Origin: Vibrio palustris
Lineage (GTDB): Bacteria > Pseudomonadota > Gammaproteobacteria > Enterobacterales > Vibrionaceae
Direction of reading: 5' to 3'
DNA length: 64,000 bases
Assembly (NCBI RefSeq): GCF_024346995.1
Contig: NZ_AP024888.1
Coordinates: 992,001 to 1,056,000 of the forward strand
Shown here: positions 54,718 through 63,577 of the stretch, piece after piece
Position numbering within the stretch: position 1 is the stretch's first letter
Layout of the letters: every line of letters starts with the position of its first letter
Position numbers and translations under genes: made by a program
The notes under the pieces: model-generated
Database searches by the model: none
The model's input: only the letters and a program-made list of their open reading frames with translations
Told to the model about the DNA's origin: nothing

Positions 54718-55674
54718 ATGTCTTCCATTTTGGATCAGTTAGCGTTTTCAGCCGCCATCACTGGGCCTATCTGTCTTATGCTCGTGCTCGGAGTGGTGTT
54801 TAAACGTATCAACTTAATCAACGAAAATTTTATTGATGTCGCGTCTAAAGTCGTGTTTAAAGTCACGCTTCCCACACTTCTCTTTTTAAGCATTGTTCAA
54901 TCTAATCACGACTTTTCGCAAAGCTCGTCTTTGGTCATTTTTGCCGTTGCTGCCAATTTTGTATTCTTTTTACTTTCAACGTTCTCAACCAACAAAATTT
55001 TTAAAAATAACGCAGATAGCGGTGTGATTATTCAAGGCGGTTTTCGCTCGAATACGGGTATTATTGGTTTAGCGTATGTGGCAAACGCTTATGGCAGTAA
55101 TGGTGTGGCACTGGCGGCTTTATATGTCGCATGTACAACCATGCTATATAATGTTCAAGCGGTGATTAGCCTTACGCCAAAAGGCGCGCAATCCACTACT
55201 GAAGCGGCCAAAGTAATGTTACGCAGCATCCGTAAGAACCCACTCATCATCGCCATTGTGGCAGGTTTTGTCTTTTACGGTCTCTCGATTCCCATCCCTC
55301 ATATGGTATCGGATGCGGGTCATTACTTCGCGAATATGACCTTACCATTAGCCTTATTATGCACAGGTGGCTCTCTCGACTTGAAAGCGATGAGCTCAAA
55401 CAAAGGACCTACTTGGTTTTCCAGCATGACGAAACTGGTTTTTTCACCACTTTTGATCACTGCCGCTGGCATACTCTGTGGCTTTAAAGGCTTAGAGCTC
55501 GGCATCATCTTTTTGATGAGCGCATCACCAACGGCAGCAAGCAGCTACGTCATGGCACGCTCTATGGGCGGTAATGCCGCTCTCGCGGCTAACATTATTG
55601 CCATTACTACAGTGTTTTCATTACTAACCTGTACCATCGGTATTTTTACTTTGTCATCGCTCCAGTTGTTTTAA
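54718..55674 (+). CDS. AEC-family transporter (auxin efflux carrier fold)
   Basis: A 318-residue polytopic protein of the AEC/BART type with about ten helices: GPICLMLVLGVVFKRINLINENFID, GGFRSNTGIIGLAYVANAYG and the crossover motif SPTAASSYVMARSMGGNAALAANI. Bacterial members transport malate, malonate or similar acids. A perfect CRP site upstream suggests induction when preferred sugars are absent. Confidence 0.88.
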   Translation: MSSILDQLAFSAAITGPICLMLVLGVVFKRINLINENFIDVASKVVFKVTLPTLLFLSIVQSNHDFSQSSSLVIFAVAANFVFFLLSTFSTNKIFKNNADSGVIIQGGFRSNTGIIGLAYVANAYGSNGVALAALYVACTTMLYNVQAVISLTPKGAQSTTEAAKVMLRSIRKNPLIIAIVAGFVFYGLSIPIPHMVSDAGHYFANMTLPLALLCTGGSLDLKAMSSNKGPTWFSSMTKLVFSPLLITAAGILCGFKGLELGIIFLMSASPTAASSYVMARSMGGNAALAANIIAITTVFSLLTCTIGIFTLSSLQLF

Positions 55675-55796
55675 TCTGATAACGGTTGGTTGGCCCATTT
55701 TATATTCACGAATCATGCGGCTTATCAACTAGTGACGCGTAAATCACTTAACATGCGTTATTTGTATACATTTTTAATGTAATAAATGGCCATATA

Positions 55797-55854
55797 TGCA
55801 CCAAGATGAATCATGCCAACTAAAAGGCTTGCTTTATCTTGGTGCATTGTTTTA
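55797..55854 (+). terminator. Long hairpin terminator after the AEC gene
   Basis: TGCACCAAGAT (55797-55807) pairs with ATCTTGGTGCA (55836-55846), with an inner GCC/GGC pair, then TTGTTTTAT. It lies 120 bp after the stop. Confidence 0.65.
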
Positions 55855-56067
55855 TCCACGTTATGGTTATCAGCCCGTTATTGCTCGAAAACTCCCTGCA
55901 ATCGTCAGTTTTAGGCGTATTTTAAGCCGAACGACAATGTGGCACATGGTTTGCTATCTAATTGATATATAGCAAAGAGTGCGCCGCAAGAAGCGTCCAC
56001 ATCATCACGCTAAATCGAGTTCTCTCGACGTTAGATTGTGAGCATTGACCAAGACAGGATGAAGACT
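55855..56067. other. Intergenic region upstream of aroP
   Basis: About 210 bp. I looked for a TyrR box here and upstream and found none with the required spacing. No other site is recognised. Confidence 0.35.
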
Positions 56068-57450
56068 ATGCAAGGAAGCGAATCATCAAGCTCGTTACAA
56101 CGAGGGCTTAAAAATAGACATATACAATTAATTGCCCTAGGTGGAGCCATCGGTACTGGATTATTTTTAGGTATCGCTCAAACCATAAAAACCGCCGGCC
56201 CTTCAGTATTACTTGGCTACGCCATTGCCGGTATGATTGCATTTTTTATCATGCGCCAATTAGGCGAAATGGTGGTCGAAGAGCCCGTAGCTGGCACTTT
56301 CAGTCACTTTGCTGATCGCTATTGGCATCGCTTTGCGGGTTTTTTATCAGGCTGGAATTATTGGGTTCTTTATATTTTAGTCGGTATGGCAGAGCTCACG
56401 GCCATTGGCATTTACGTCCAATACTGGTTCCCCGATATTCCAACTTGGGTATCTGCCTTAGCGTTTTTCTTACTGATTAATGCCGTGAATTTAACCACGG
56501 TAAAGTTATTTGGCGAGTTAGAATTCTGGTTTGCGCTGATTAAAATTGTCGCGATTGTTGGAATGATAGTTTACGGCGCTTACATTCTGGTGATGGACGA
56601 TACTGGCACATCTACCGTGAGTAATCTTTGGCAAAATGGAGGATTCTTTCCTGAGGGAATCCACGGCTTAACCATGGCAATGGCCGCAATTATGTTTTCT
56701 TTCGGTGGTTTGGAGTTAATTGGTATCACCGCAGCCGAAGCAGAAAATCCAGAAAAAAGCATTCCGAGTGCGACCAATCAGGTTATCTACCGTATTTTAC
56801 TGTTTTATATTGGTTCACTGGTCGTATTATTATCGCTGTATCCTTGGCAGAAAGTTGCAGAAGGTGGCAGTCCGTTTGTGATGATTTTCCATGCATTAGA
56901 CAGCAACTGGATTGCGAACGTATTGAATGTCATTATCTTAACCGCAGCGTTATCGGTTTATAACAGCTGTGTATACAGCAACAGCCGCATGATGTATGGA
57001 CTAGCAAAACAAGGCAACGCCCCAAAAGCCATGCTTAAAATTAACAAACGCGGGGTGCCTATGGCGGCACTTGCTATATCCGCTATATCAACGGGCGGAT
57101 GTGTATTAATTAACTACTTCATGCCAGCACAAGCCTTTGGTTTCTTAATGGCTTTGGTGGTCTCGGCTTTGGTGTTGAACTGGGCGGTCATTTCTATTAC
57201 GCACATGAAATTCAAACTCGCCAAAATCAAGCAGCGCCAGAAACCCCGTTATCCATCTTGGGGCTATCCGATCACTAACTGGATCTGCCTATTCTTCTTA
57301 GTCGGGATCCTTGGCATTATGTTCATGACGCCAGGCATGCGCTTATCAGTCTATCTCCTTCCAGCATGGATCGTATTGTTAGCGGGTGCTTACTATATAA
57401 AAACCAAACGAGCATCGAATCAGGCGACATCCGCCATGGCCGTGAAATAA
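56068..57450 (+). CDS. aroP: Aromatic amino acid permease AroP
   Basis: A 460-residue APC-family proton symporter for Phe, Tyr and Trp. It follows E. coli AroP as I recall it: LQRGLKNRHIQLIALGGAIGTGLFLG, RQLGEMVVEEPVAGTFSHFA, FSFGGLELIGITAAEAENPEKSIP, LSVYNSCVYSNSRMMYGLA. ATG 56068 (AGGA at 8 bases) gives MQGSESSSSLQRGLKN, the right distance to the conserved core; GTG 56038 is the frame limit. Neighbouring members (PheP, ProY) are close, so the exact substrate range is less sure than the family. Confidence 0.9.
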   Translation: MQGSESSSSLQRGLKNRHIQLIALGGAIGTGLFLGIAQTIKTAGPSVLLGYAIAGMIAFFIMRQLGEMVVEEPVAGTFSHFADRYWHRFAGFLSGWNYWVLYILVGMAELTAIGIYVQYWFPDIPTWVSALAFFLLINAVNLTTVKLFGELEFWFALIKIVAIVGMIVYGAYILVMDDTGTSTVSNLWQNGGFFPEGIHGLTMAMAAIMFSFGGLELIGITAAEAENPEKSIPSATNQVIYRILLFYIGSLVVLLSLYPWQKVAEGGSPFVMIFHALDSNWIANVLNVIILTAALSVYNSCVYSNSRMMYGLAKQGNAPKAMLKINKRGVPMAALAISAISTGGCVLINYFMPAQAFGFLMALVVSALVLNWAVISITHMKFKLAKIKQRQKPRYPSWGYPITNWICLFFLVGILGIMFMTPGMRLSVYLLPAWIVLLAGAYYIKTKRASNQATSAMAVK

Positions 57451-57469
57451 CTGGGCATTATCTTGGTTC

Positions 57470-57497
57470 GCCACCTTAGATGCCTGTCTAAGGTGGC
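57470..57497 (+). terminator. Hairpin after aroP
   Basis: GCCACCTTAGA (57470-57480) pairs perfectly with TCTAAGGTGGC (57487-57497). The following TGTTC is a poor T-run, so it may be factor-dependent or a 3'-end protector. Confidence 0.6.
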
Positions 57498-57595
57498 TGT
57501 TCAGAGTGTCAATACTAATAATCCTCTCAAGTTCAGTGCGTTATTTTACCGCTCATATCACACTTAATGCATAGTATTATTTGGTATCAATAACT

Positions 57596-57611
57596 TGTGA
57601 TCGTGATTACA
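57596..57611. promoter_or_regulatory. CRP-site candidate upstream of the GH3 gene
   Basis: TGTGA-TCGTGA-TTACA matches the CRP core at 9 of 10 positions. Confidence 0.55.
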
Positions 57612-57675
57612 ACACGCCTTTGTTAAACCCCTTACTCTACTACCTCAACCGGATTGTTACTGTTTCGACAGGCAA

Positions 57676-57710
57676 AACCTGGGCGCTTTTATCAGCGCCC
57701 AGGTTTTTTT
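57676..57710 (+). terminator. Strong terminator just before the GH3 gene (possible attenuator)
   Basis: AACCTGGGCGC (57676-57686) pairs with GCGCCCAGGTT (57695-57705) around an 8-nt loop, followed by T residues. It ends 26 bp before the GH3 start, with the CRP site upstream of it, so a transcript from that promoter must pass it to reach the gene. Confidence 0.8.
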
Positions 57711-57736
57711 ATATCTGTACTACAAGGAAGCCCTAC

Positions 57737-59707
57737 ATGCTAAAACACACATTACTTGCTTTCCCGCTCGCCATATTACCTCTAAGTGTACTCGCGGCGA
57801 CTCAGCAACCCACATTAACTAAGCACCACGTTCCGCTATTAACCGTGGATAATCATCAATTTAAAGATTTAAACCGCGATGGTGTACTGAACCCCTACGA
57901 AGACTGGCGTTTATCCGATGAACAACGGGCGAAAGATCTCGTATCACGTATGACACTTGAGCAAAAAGCCGGTGCCATGATGCATGCTTCGGCTCCGTCC
58001 CCCACCAGTGTATTAGGGCGTGGTCCGGTTTATGATTTAAAACAACTCAAAACAATGATTCAAACCGATCATGTTAATGCCATGATTACGCGCTTAGATG
58101 GTGATAACCCACAGCGTTTTGCCGAGCAAAATAATGCCTTACAGGCTCTGGCAGAAGAGACTTCTCTGGGTATTCCGGTAACGATCAGTACCGACCCACG
58201 TAACGCCTATCATTATTCGACACACGACGATATTGATAGCGCAGCAGCAGGCAAGTTTTCGCAATGGCCACAATCACCCGGTTTTGGCGCCATCAATGAT
58301 AAAAAGCTCACGCGCCAATATGCCGATATTCTACGTCAAGAATATCGCGCTGTGGGGATCACTGAAGCGCTATCACCACAAGCGGATATTGCCTCAGAGC
58401 CGCGCTGGGCACGCATTCAAGGTACGTTTGGAGAAGATCCACAGATTGTGCATGATATGGTGGAGAGCTACGTAGAAGGCATGCAAAACGGCCGCAGCGG
58501 ACTCAACGCCGGCAGTGTCATCACCGTTGTAAAACACTGGGTCGGATATGGCGCCGCGAAAGATGGCTGGGATAGCCACAGTGCTTATGGTAAATATGCA
58601 GACTTTGAAGACAACAATTTAGACCAGCACATCTATCCGTTTAAAGGCGCGTTTGATGCACACGTTGCCAGCGTGATGCCGACTTATTCCATTTTAAAAG
58701 GCGTGAAAGTGAATGGCAAAGACATCGAACAAGTCGGCGCTGGATTTAGTCATTATCTTCTCACTGATTTATTACGCGATACCTATCACTTCGATGGGGT
58801 GATACTCAGTGATTGGCTGATTACCGCTGATTGTAATAAAAGTTGTATTGATGGCGCACCAAAAGGCAAAGCCGGTCGACCAGAAGATTTAGGCATGTCA
58901 TGGGGGGTCGGTGATTTATCGATTCAGCAACGATTTGTCAAAGCAGTAAAAGCCGGCGTCGATCAATTTGGTGGCGTGGCCGACCCAACGCCTATTGTTT
59001 CTGCGGTTAACCAAGGAGATCTTAGCCAAGATGACATTGACCACGCGGTGGTAAAAATCATGAAGCAAAAGTTCGCGACTGGTTTATTTGAAGCGCCATT
59101 CGTGGATCCGGATAAAGCAAGCGAACGCTTAGGCGCCCCTAAAAACCAAGCATTAGCCGATGAAGCACAAGCACGTTCCGTAGTACTGCTTAAAAACCAA
59201 GATGATACCCTACCACTAAAATCAGGCACTAACGTCTTTCTGTATCATATGGAGCCCTCTGCTGCGCAAGCCGCTGGACTCAATGTGGTCGATTCATTAG
59301 ACCAAGCCGATGTTGCACTATTGCGGGTATCCAGTCCCTATAGCCACCCTCACCCCAATTACTTTTTTGGCGTTTTACAACATGAGGGGCCGCTCACGTT
59401 TGCCCAAGATAGTGATGATTACCGCATGATCCAAAAAGCGAGCAAGGCCGTTCCGACCATCGTGAATATCTATCTCGATCGCCCAACAGTACTGAAGCAA
59501 ATTAACGATCAATCTGCGGCAATTTTGGCTAACTTTGGCGCAAATGACACGGTATTATTCAACGCGATGACCGGCCACCACGCCATTACAGGCCATTTAC
59601 CATTTGAAATGCCGCGCTCAATGCAAGCCGCTAAAGAGCAACACTCCGACTTACCCCATGACAGCAAAAACCCTCTTTATCCGATTGGATTTGGCATGAG
59701 TTTGTAA
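57737..59707 (+). CDS. Secreted family 3 glycoside hydrolase (beta-glucosidase-like)
   Basis: A 656-residue exported enzyme with a signal peptide (cleavage near VLAA, about residue 21). An EF-hand-like DLNRDGVLNPYEDW precedes the GH3 barrel (LVSRMTLEQKAGAMM, TVVKHWVGYGAAKDGWDSHSAYG) with the nucleophile Asp in DGVILSDWLI, and a C-terminal alpha/beta sandwich (RSVVLLKNQDDTLPLK). It probably releases glucose from beta-glucosides in the periplasm. AAGGAAG precedes ATG 57737; the frame upstream runs through a terminator and is not coding. Confidence 0.92.
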   Translation: MLKHTLLAFPLAILPLSVLAATQQPTLTKHHVPLLTVDNHQFKDLNRDGVLNPYEDWRLSDEQRAKDLVSRMTLEQKAGAMMHASAPSPTSVLGRGPVYDLKQLKTMIQTDHVNAMITRLDGDNPQRFAEQNNALQALAEETSLGIPVTISTDPRNAYHYSTHDDIDSAAAGKFSQWPQSPGFGAINDKKLTRQYADILRQEYRAVGITEALSPQADIASEPRWARIQGTFGEDPQIVHDMVESYVEGMQNGRSGLNAGSVITVVKHWVGYGAAKDGWDSHSAYGKYADFEDNNLDQHIYPFKGAFDAHVASVMPTYSILKGVKVNGKDIEQVGAGFSHYLLTDLLRDTYHFDGVILSDWLITADCNKSCIDGAPKGKAGRPEDLGMSWGVGDLSIQQRFVKAVKAGVDQFGGVADPTPIVSAVNQGDLSQDDIDHAVVKIMKQKFATGLFEAPFVDPDKASERLGAPKNQALADEAQARSVVLLKNQDDTLPLKSGTNVFLYHMEPSAAQAAGLNVVDSLDQADVALLRVSSPYSHPHPNYFFGVLQHEGPLTFAQDSDDYRMIQKASKAVPTIVNIYLDRPTVLKQINDQSAAILANFGANDTVLFNAMTGHHAITGHLPFEMPRSMQAAKEQHSDLPHDSKNPLYPIGFGMSL

Positions 59708-59740
59708 GGTGGGTTACAGACAAGGATTAACGTAAACACG

Positions 59741-59770
59741 AAAAAGGACGCGTTATCGCGTCCTTTTTAT
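59741..59770 (+). terminator. GH3 gene terminator
   Basis: AAAAAGGACGCG (59741-59752) pairs with CGCGTCCTTTTT (59757-59768) around TTAT. Confidence 0.92.
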
Positions 59771-59993
59771 ATCTAACAATGGCTTTAGCTGTTTAATTCT
59801 GAGCAGGCGTGAATACACAATCACGCACTTTCAAACGAGTAGCCGTAACGCTAGCCATGACTATTGATCACACGAATAGATTAATGGCGAGTAATCACGG
59901 TACTTCTTAGCTAATTTATCAACAACGCCCATGGTGGCAATATACTTGGCTTATTACTCATTCTGCTATATGTACTGTTTAAGTACTCGTTAA

Positions 59994-61328
59994 TTACCGT
60001 GCTTTTAAGCTTTCAAACCGTAAACCACTCGCAGTACGTTCCGGAAAGCCTTTCCAATAAGTATGATGAGCACTGTTAACGCCCTCGTCCCACTGGCCAT
60101 CGTTAGAATGTGGCACCACATCTAGGTAGGCTGCCATACTCGCGTCATGTTTGAGGTATTGCCCTAACCAAGCGGTAATAAAATGCGTTGAAATGTTATT
60201 CATCCGCACATTATCCCAAACGGGATCTAAATAATGCATCGAGAGATTAAACCCTAAATCCGGATCGAATTTGTACATTTCCTCTGGCGGCGCCATGGGA
60301 GCTCCCGCATTATGATTGGCATAATTAAACGTTAGCAAAGATCGATCAACGTATGTTGCTGCTTTCCACAATGCACGAACACCATCATCGTAACCAACAA
60401 TGTCATCTTTTGATCCAGCAATCATCAGCATGGGAACACGAATACCTTTCGCCGTTTGTTCATCCATAAATCCATTATTCATACCTGCAGGCGCGAAGGT
60501 AACGGCTGTTTTTATACGATCATCGGCAAGCGCGAGATACTCATCACTGCCTGCTAAGTATTGATCTAATGTGCCCGTCGGTGCAGAGAAAAAACCTTCA
60601 TTTTGATGAATACCATAAGAGGTTAAACCGCCTCCTACTGTTACAGTTGTGCCATATGCTCCCATAGAATAACCAATGATCCCTGTATTATTGGTGTCCA
60701 CTAAGTCATAAAGATACGATGAGGGATCGTTAGCTAAATCACTTATTTGGTCGAGAATAAACAACTGATCTTTCGTACGGTTAACAATACTGGAGCTGAT
60801 ATCACCTAACGTGCGGTACGTTGAATCTGTATGGTCGATAGCAACCACAACGTAACCTTTTGAGGCAATATTTTCTGCTATGGGTGACAACAAAAAGCGA
60901 TTACCAGGATAGCCATGGGAGATGATGACAAGAGGAAAAGCTTTCTTAGATTTCAGTGGTTTCGCCCCTACTACAGCACGCCCATGCAGAGCGATTTTTG
61001 TTTTTCCATCACGTGCATATACATCGAGCACATGGGACCCTTTCGCATTACGCGCCGCGGGATACCAAGTTTCAACCGTTAACGGTCGATCATAATAAGG
61101 GAAGGCATCACCCTTCTGCCTGTCTCGATCTGTCTTCAACACATCAATCTGATTTTTATGTATGAAATCTAATTGCCTAACGCCGACGGTCTGATTGCCA
61201 TATGCGGCGAGCTCTGGAGCATCTGCTCGTATAATATCAATACGATTCTCAGCATATGCTGCTGACAATGGAAGACAAGACGCCATTAAAAGCGTCACAG
61301 CATAGCGCGATATAGGTTTATTATTCAT
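59994..61328 (-). CDS. Secreted alpha/beta hydrolase (dienelactone hydrolase/PAF-acetylhydrolase-like)
   Basis: A 444-residue exported hydrolase with a signal peptide (ending near AAYA, about residue 26). The alpha/beta core includes FPLVIISHGYPGNRFLLSPIAENIASKGY, the nucleophile elbow GYSMG, the acid in AGSKDDIVG and a candidate His in NYANHNAG. The pattern is of the PAF-acetylhydrolase/chlorophyllase-like esterases rather than a lipase with a lid; the substrate is unknown. AAAGG precedes ATG 61328 by 9 bases; the frame opens at 61337. Confidence 0.85.
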   Translation of the reverse strand: MNNKPISRYAVTLLMASCLPLSAAYAENRIDIIRADAPELAAYGNQTVGVRQLDFIHKNQIDVLKTDRDRQKGDAFPYYDRPLTVETWYPAARNAKGSHVLDVYARDGKTKIALHGRAVVGAKPLKSKKAFPLVIISHGYPGNRFLLSPIAENIASKGYVVVAIDHTDSTYRTLGDISSSIVNRTKDQLFILDQISDLANDPSSYLYDLVDTNNTGIIGYSMGAYGTTVTVGGGLTSYGIHQNEGFFSAPTGTLDQYLAGSDEYLALADDRIKTAVTFAPAGMNNGFMDEQTAKGIRVPMLMIAGSKDDIVGYDDGVRALWKAATYVDRSLLTFNYANHNAGAPMAPPEEMYKFDPDLGFNLSMHYLDPVWDNVRMNNISTHFITAWLGQYLKHDASMAAYLDVVPHSNDGQWDEGVNSAHHTYWKGFPERTASGLRFESLKAR

Positions 61329-61337
61329 CGCCATCAT

Positions 61338-61678
61338 CCTTTACACTGACTGTTTTAATCTAAGCCACTCCCCCAATGGGTCGTTATCCATTATTGATTA
61401 ACGGTGGAAACTCGGGATCCATGAGCGCGCAATTATCTAGCAGCTAATCCATTCATTAATCAAATAGATTAACCTTGATTAATTAAAACATAACATCAAC
61501 GACCATTGATGTGAGTTCTCCCTAATAATGTTATTTTTCATTAACATATCATGTAATATTGCGATGTTAATTTGCTCTGAAGCTACGTTCCGTCGCGCGC
61601 GTACTTTGATTGATAACCCAAAGAAGACTGCGCCCAATAATCGTCGTTCCACCTAGCTTTTTTGCACATCACTTCCCC
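61338..61678. other. Non-coding region next to insertion-sequence remnants
   Basis: About 340 bp between the hydrolase gene and the IS30 fragment. A short minus-strand frame of 27 codons ends near 61590, of no clear family. No promoter or operator is assigned. Confidence 0.4.
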
Positions 61679-61680
61679 CG

Positions 61681-61784
61681 ATTTCAACTGCTAAGTGCGA
61701 CACTATCCAATATCAAGCAGCCAAAGCCAACTCCTCAAATACAATGGTTGGCTGCTTGAAGCCTAAACACTTTTTTGGTGAGCG
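61681..61784 (-). mobile_element. IS30-family end fragment
   Basis: On the minus strand the frame RSPKKCLGFKQPTIVFEELA followed by LAA and a stop (61784-61713) matches the C-terminus of IS30 transposases (usual form RPRK.LGFK.P). It is followed by TGTCGCACTTAGCAGTTGAA, which looks like an IS30-type terminal repeat, near 61681. Only about 24 codons remain, so the element is dead. Confidence 0.6.
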
Positions 61785-61812
61785 TTAACCAGTAGAACCT
61801 TGATTGAGTGGA

Positions 61813-62324
61813 TTACAGGTTAAATACGTTAGGATAAGGCTTGCGAAGAGTAACATCTTGAACGATTTTCGTTAGAACAGACATGCTCGACATACCTCGT
61901 TTGTTACAGGTCTCAACGAGAGAATGCGCATACGGCCCCTGAACTTCTCGCCCGCATCAGATGTCGTACCGAAGCTAATCTTACGCTGAATGACACTACC
62001 ACGTATTCTCCGCTCAGCCTCGTTGTTGGTGAGTAGTATTGAGGTATCGGTTAAGAACAACCACAAGCTTTGCCTGTGAGATTGTAGCTTTTTACATCGA
62101 CCTTTGTATCGCTGAACAACGATACCACTGCCTTTTTGCAGCCAGTGGTCAAAAGATTTTCGGAGTCGATTAATACGGCGAATATACTGTTCGTACTGGG
62201 TTTCTGTATTTTCCAAGCCGTGACGTATTCTAAAAACCATATTAGAGAGCAGTGTTAGCCGTTGTTCAACGAAAGCGGTATAACCGCCGCCGGTATATGT
62301 CCACTTCCCCTTAATGAGACAGTG
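61813..62324 (-). pseudogene. IS66-type transposase remnant with frameshift
   Basis: The minus-strand frame beginning near 62324 reads KGKWTYTGGGYTAFVEQRL, continues through the IRRINRLRKSFDHWL and LTNNEAERRIRGSVIQRK segments typical of DDE IS66 C-terminal halves, then shifts frame near 61935; the true continuation HSLVETCNKRGMSS...YPNVFNL is in another frame and stops at 61815-61813. The 5' side is cut by a stop at 62325-62327. A truncated, frameshifted remnant. Confidence 0.75.
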
Positions 62325-62378
62325 TTAAACTAGAGTTTTCCAGTCTTGCTCACTAAATTTGCGGCGAGGTATAAGCAA

Positions 62379-62411
62379 AAGACCAGTCCATTATCAAATG
62401 TGACTGATCTT
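62379..62411 (-). terminator. Terminator of the right-hand lipoprotein gene
   Basis: On the minus strand AAGATCAGTC (62411-62402) pairs with GACTGGTCTT (62388-62379), one G-U pair, followed by TT. Confidence 0.6.
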
Positions 62412-62458
62412 CATTTTTAAGTTAATTCCATCTAATTACACAACAAAACTATATTGAC

Positions 62459-63577
62459 TTACGGTTTATAAAAATATTCATCTATATACACAACTGGCTT
62501 AGAATTTTTCAACTCATCAACAACTTGATTTTTCATTTCTTCTGTTTCTTTTTTACTTATCTTTTTTATATCATCAGATTCTATGAAAAGATCATTATTA
62601 TACCGAACAAAATCATCAAACCCGTATTCTATATATTTTTTATTTATAATGGATTTTTTAAAACTAGGAGTGTTCTTAACCAAACTCTGATAAAATCTAG
62701 ATTTAATTAAGTCCTTAAGTCCTTTTCTTGAGAAATTATTCTTCAGATAAATAGAATAAAAAGAAAATACTCTATTATTTATATCACCATATTTTTCTAG
62801 TTTCTTAAATGAATCACGATAAAACTCTCCTCCCATATCCTCAATACCATGCACATAATTATTCAGCATTAGATCTGCGACTTTAGAGAAATTTTTATCT
62901 ATCATATATTTGTATACTTCCTTTCTATCATTTTTTTTTATTTCTCGATTATAATTAACATAATTATATAAAGGATATAAGTAACCATTTTTAGCATTAG
63001 CAATAATGTTATGTACGTAGTCATTATCATAACGTTCATCATTAATTAAATTAAGATAATATTTGGCCTTAATGTCTCCTTTTTTTTTCTTTTCTGATAA
63101 TAATCTAATTGCTATTTTTTTCCACTTTTCATTACAATAATCCCTTAAATAATTCGAACAATTATCAGACTCTGGCGACAATCTTAACGCCGAATATGGG
63201 TTACCAAGTCTCGCTGAGCGTTTAAATAAATCAGCCATTATGCGGCCAGAAAATGCACTTCCTCCTGATATATTAGCTAGCCAATACATTGCATCAGGAT
63301 CATTTTTCTTAACTAATTTTTCTAGTAAAGGCTTAGCGAGGTCCCAACGATTTCTTTGTATATACAAAACGGGTTGATATAAAGGATTACCAGGTTTATA
63401 GGTACTAGATGAATAATCATCATCATTCATATTCTTTGATTTGTTTTTTAAAAATACATGAATTATTTTTTGAGTGGTTAAATTTTTTGATTCATTTTCA
63501 TGTGTATCATATTTACAACCAGAAATAATGAAGGTAGATATGAGTAAAACTAATATCACTCTTAACATAAATTTCAT
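62459..63577 (-). CDS. Lipoprotein with Sel1-like helical repeats
   Basis: A 372-residue protein with a lipoprotein signal (MLRVILVLLISTFIISGCK; lipidated Cys about 22) and helical repeats (PLYQPVLYIQRNRWDLAKPLLEKLVKKNDPDAMYWLANISGG), rich in Lys, Asn and Tyr. The base composition is far more AT-rich than the rest of the window. ATG 63577 overlaps the stop of the upstream gene in ATGA and has GGTGGG in front; the frame opens at 63589. Sel1-type lipoproteins sometimes act as immunity proteins of secreted lipases or T6SS effectors, but nothing here proves that. Confidence 0.75.
   Translation of the reverse strand: MKFMLRVILVLLISTFIISGCKYDTHENESKNLTTQKIIHVFLKNKSKNMNDDDYSSSTYKPGNPLYQPVLYIQRNRWDLAKPLLEKLVKKNDPDAMYWLANISGGSAFSGRIMADLFKRSARLGNPYSALRLSPESDNCSNYLRDYCNEKWKKIAIRLLSEKKKKGDIKAKYYLNLINDERYDNDYVHNIIANAKNGYLYPLYNYVNYNREIKKNDRKEVYKYMIDKNFSKVADLMLNNYVHGIEDMGGEFYRDSFKKLEKYGDINNRVFSFYSIYLKNNFSRKGLKDLIKSRFYQSLVKNTPSFKKSIINKKYIEYGFDDFVRYNNDLFIESDDIKKISKKETEEMKNQVVDELKNSKPVVYIDEYFYKP

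Noticed and set aside
55720..55790. TyrR box upstream of aroP
   Set aside because: CGTAAA and TGTATA elements are present but none has a partner half at the required 6-bp spacing.
57581..57736. N-terminal extension of the GH3 protein
   Set aside because: It would run through a strong intrinsic terminator and put residues before a clear signal peptide.
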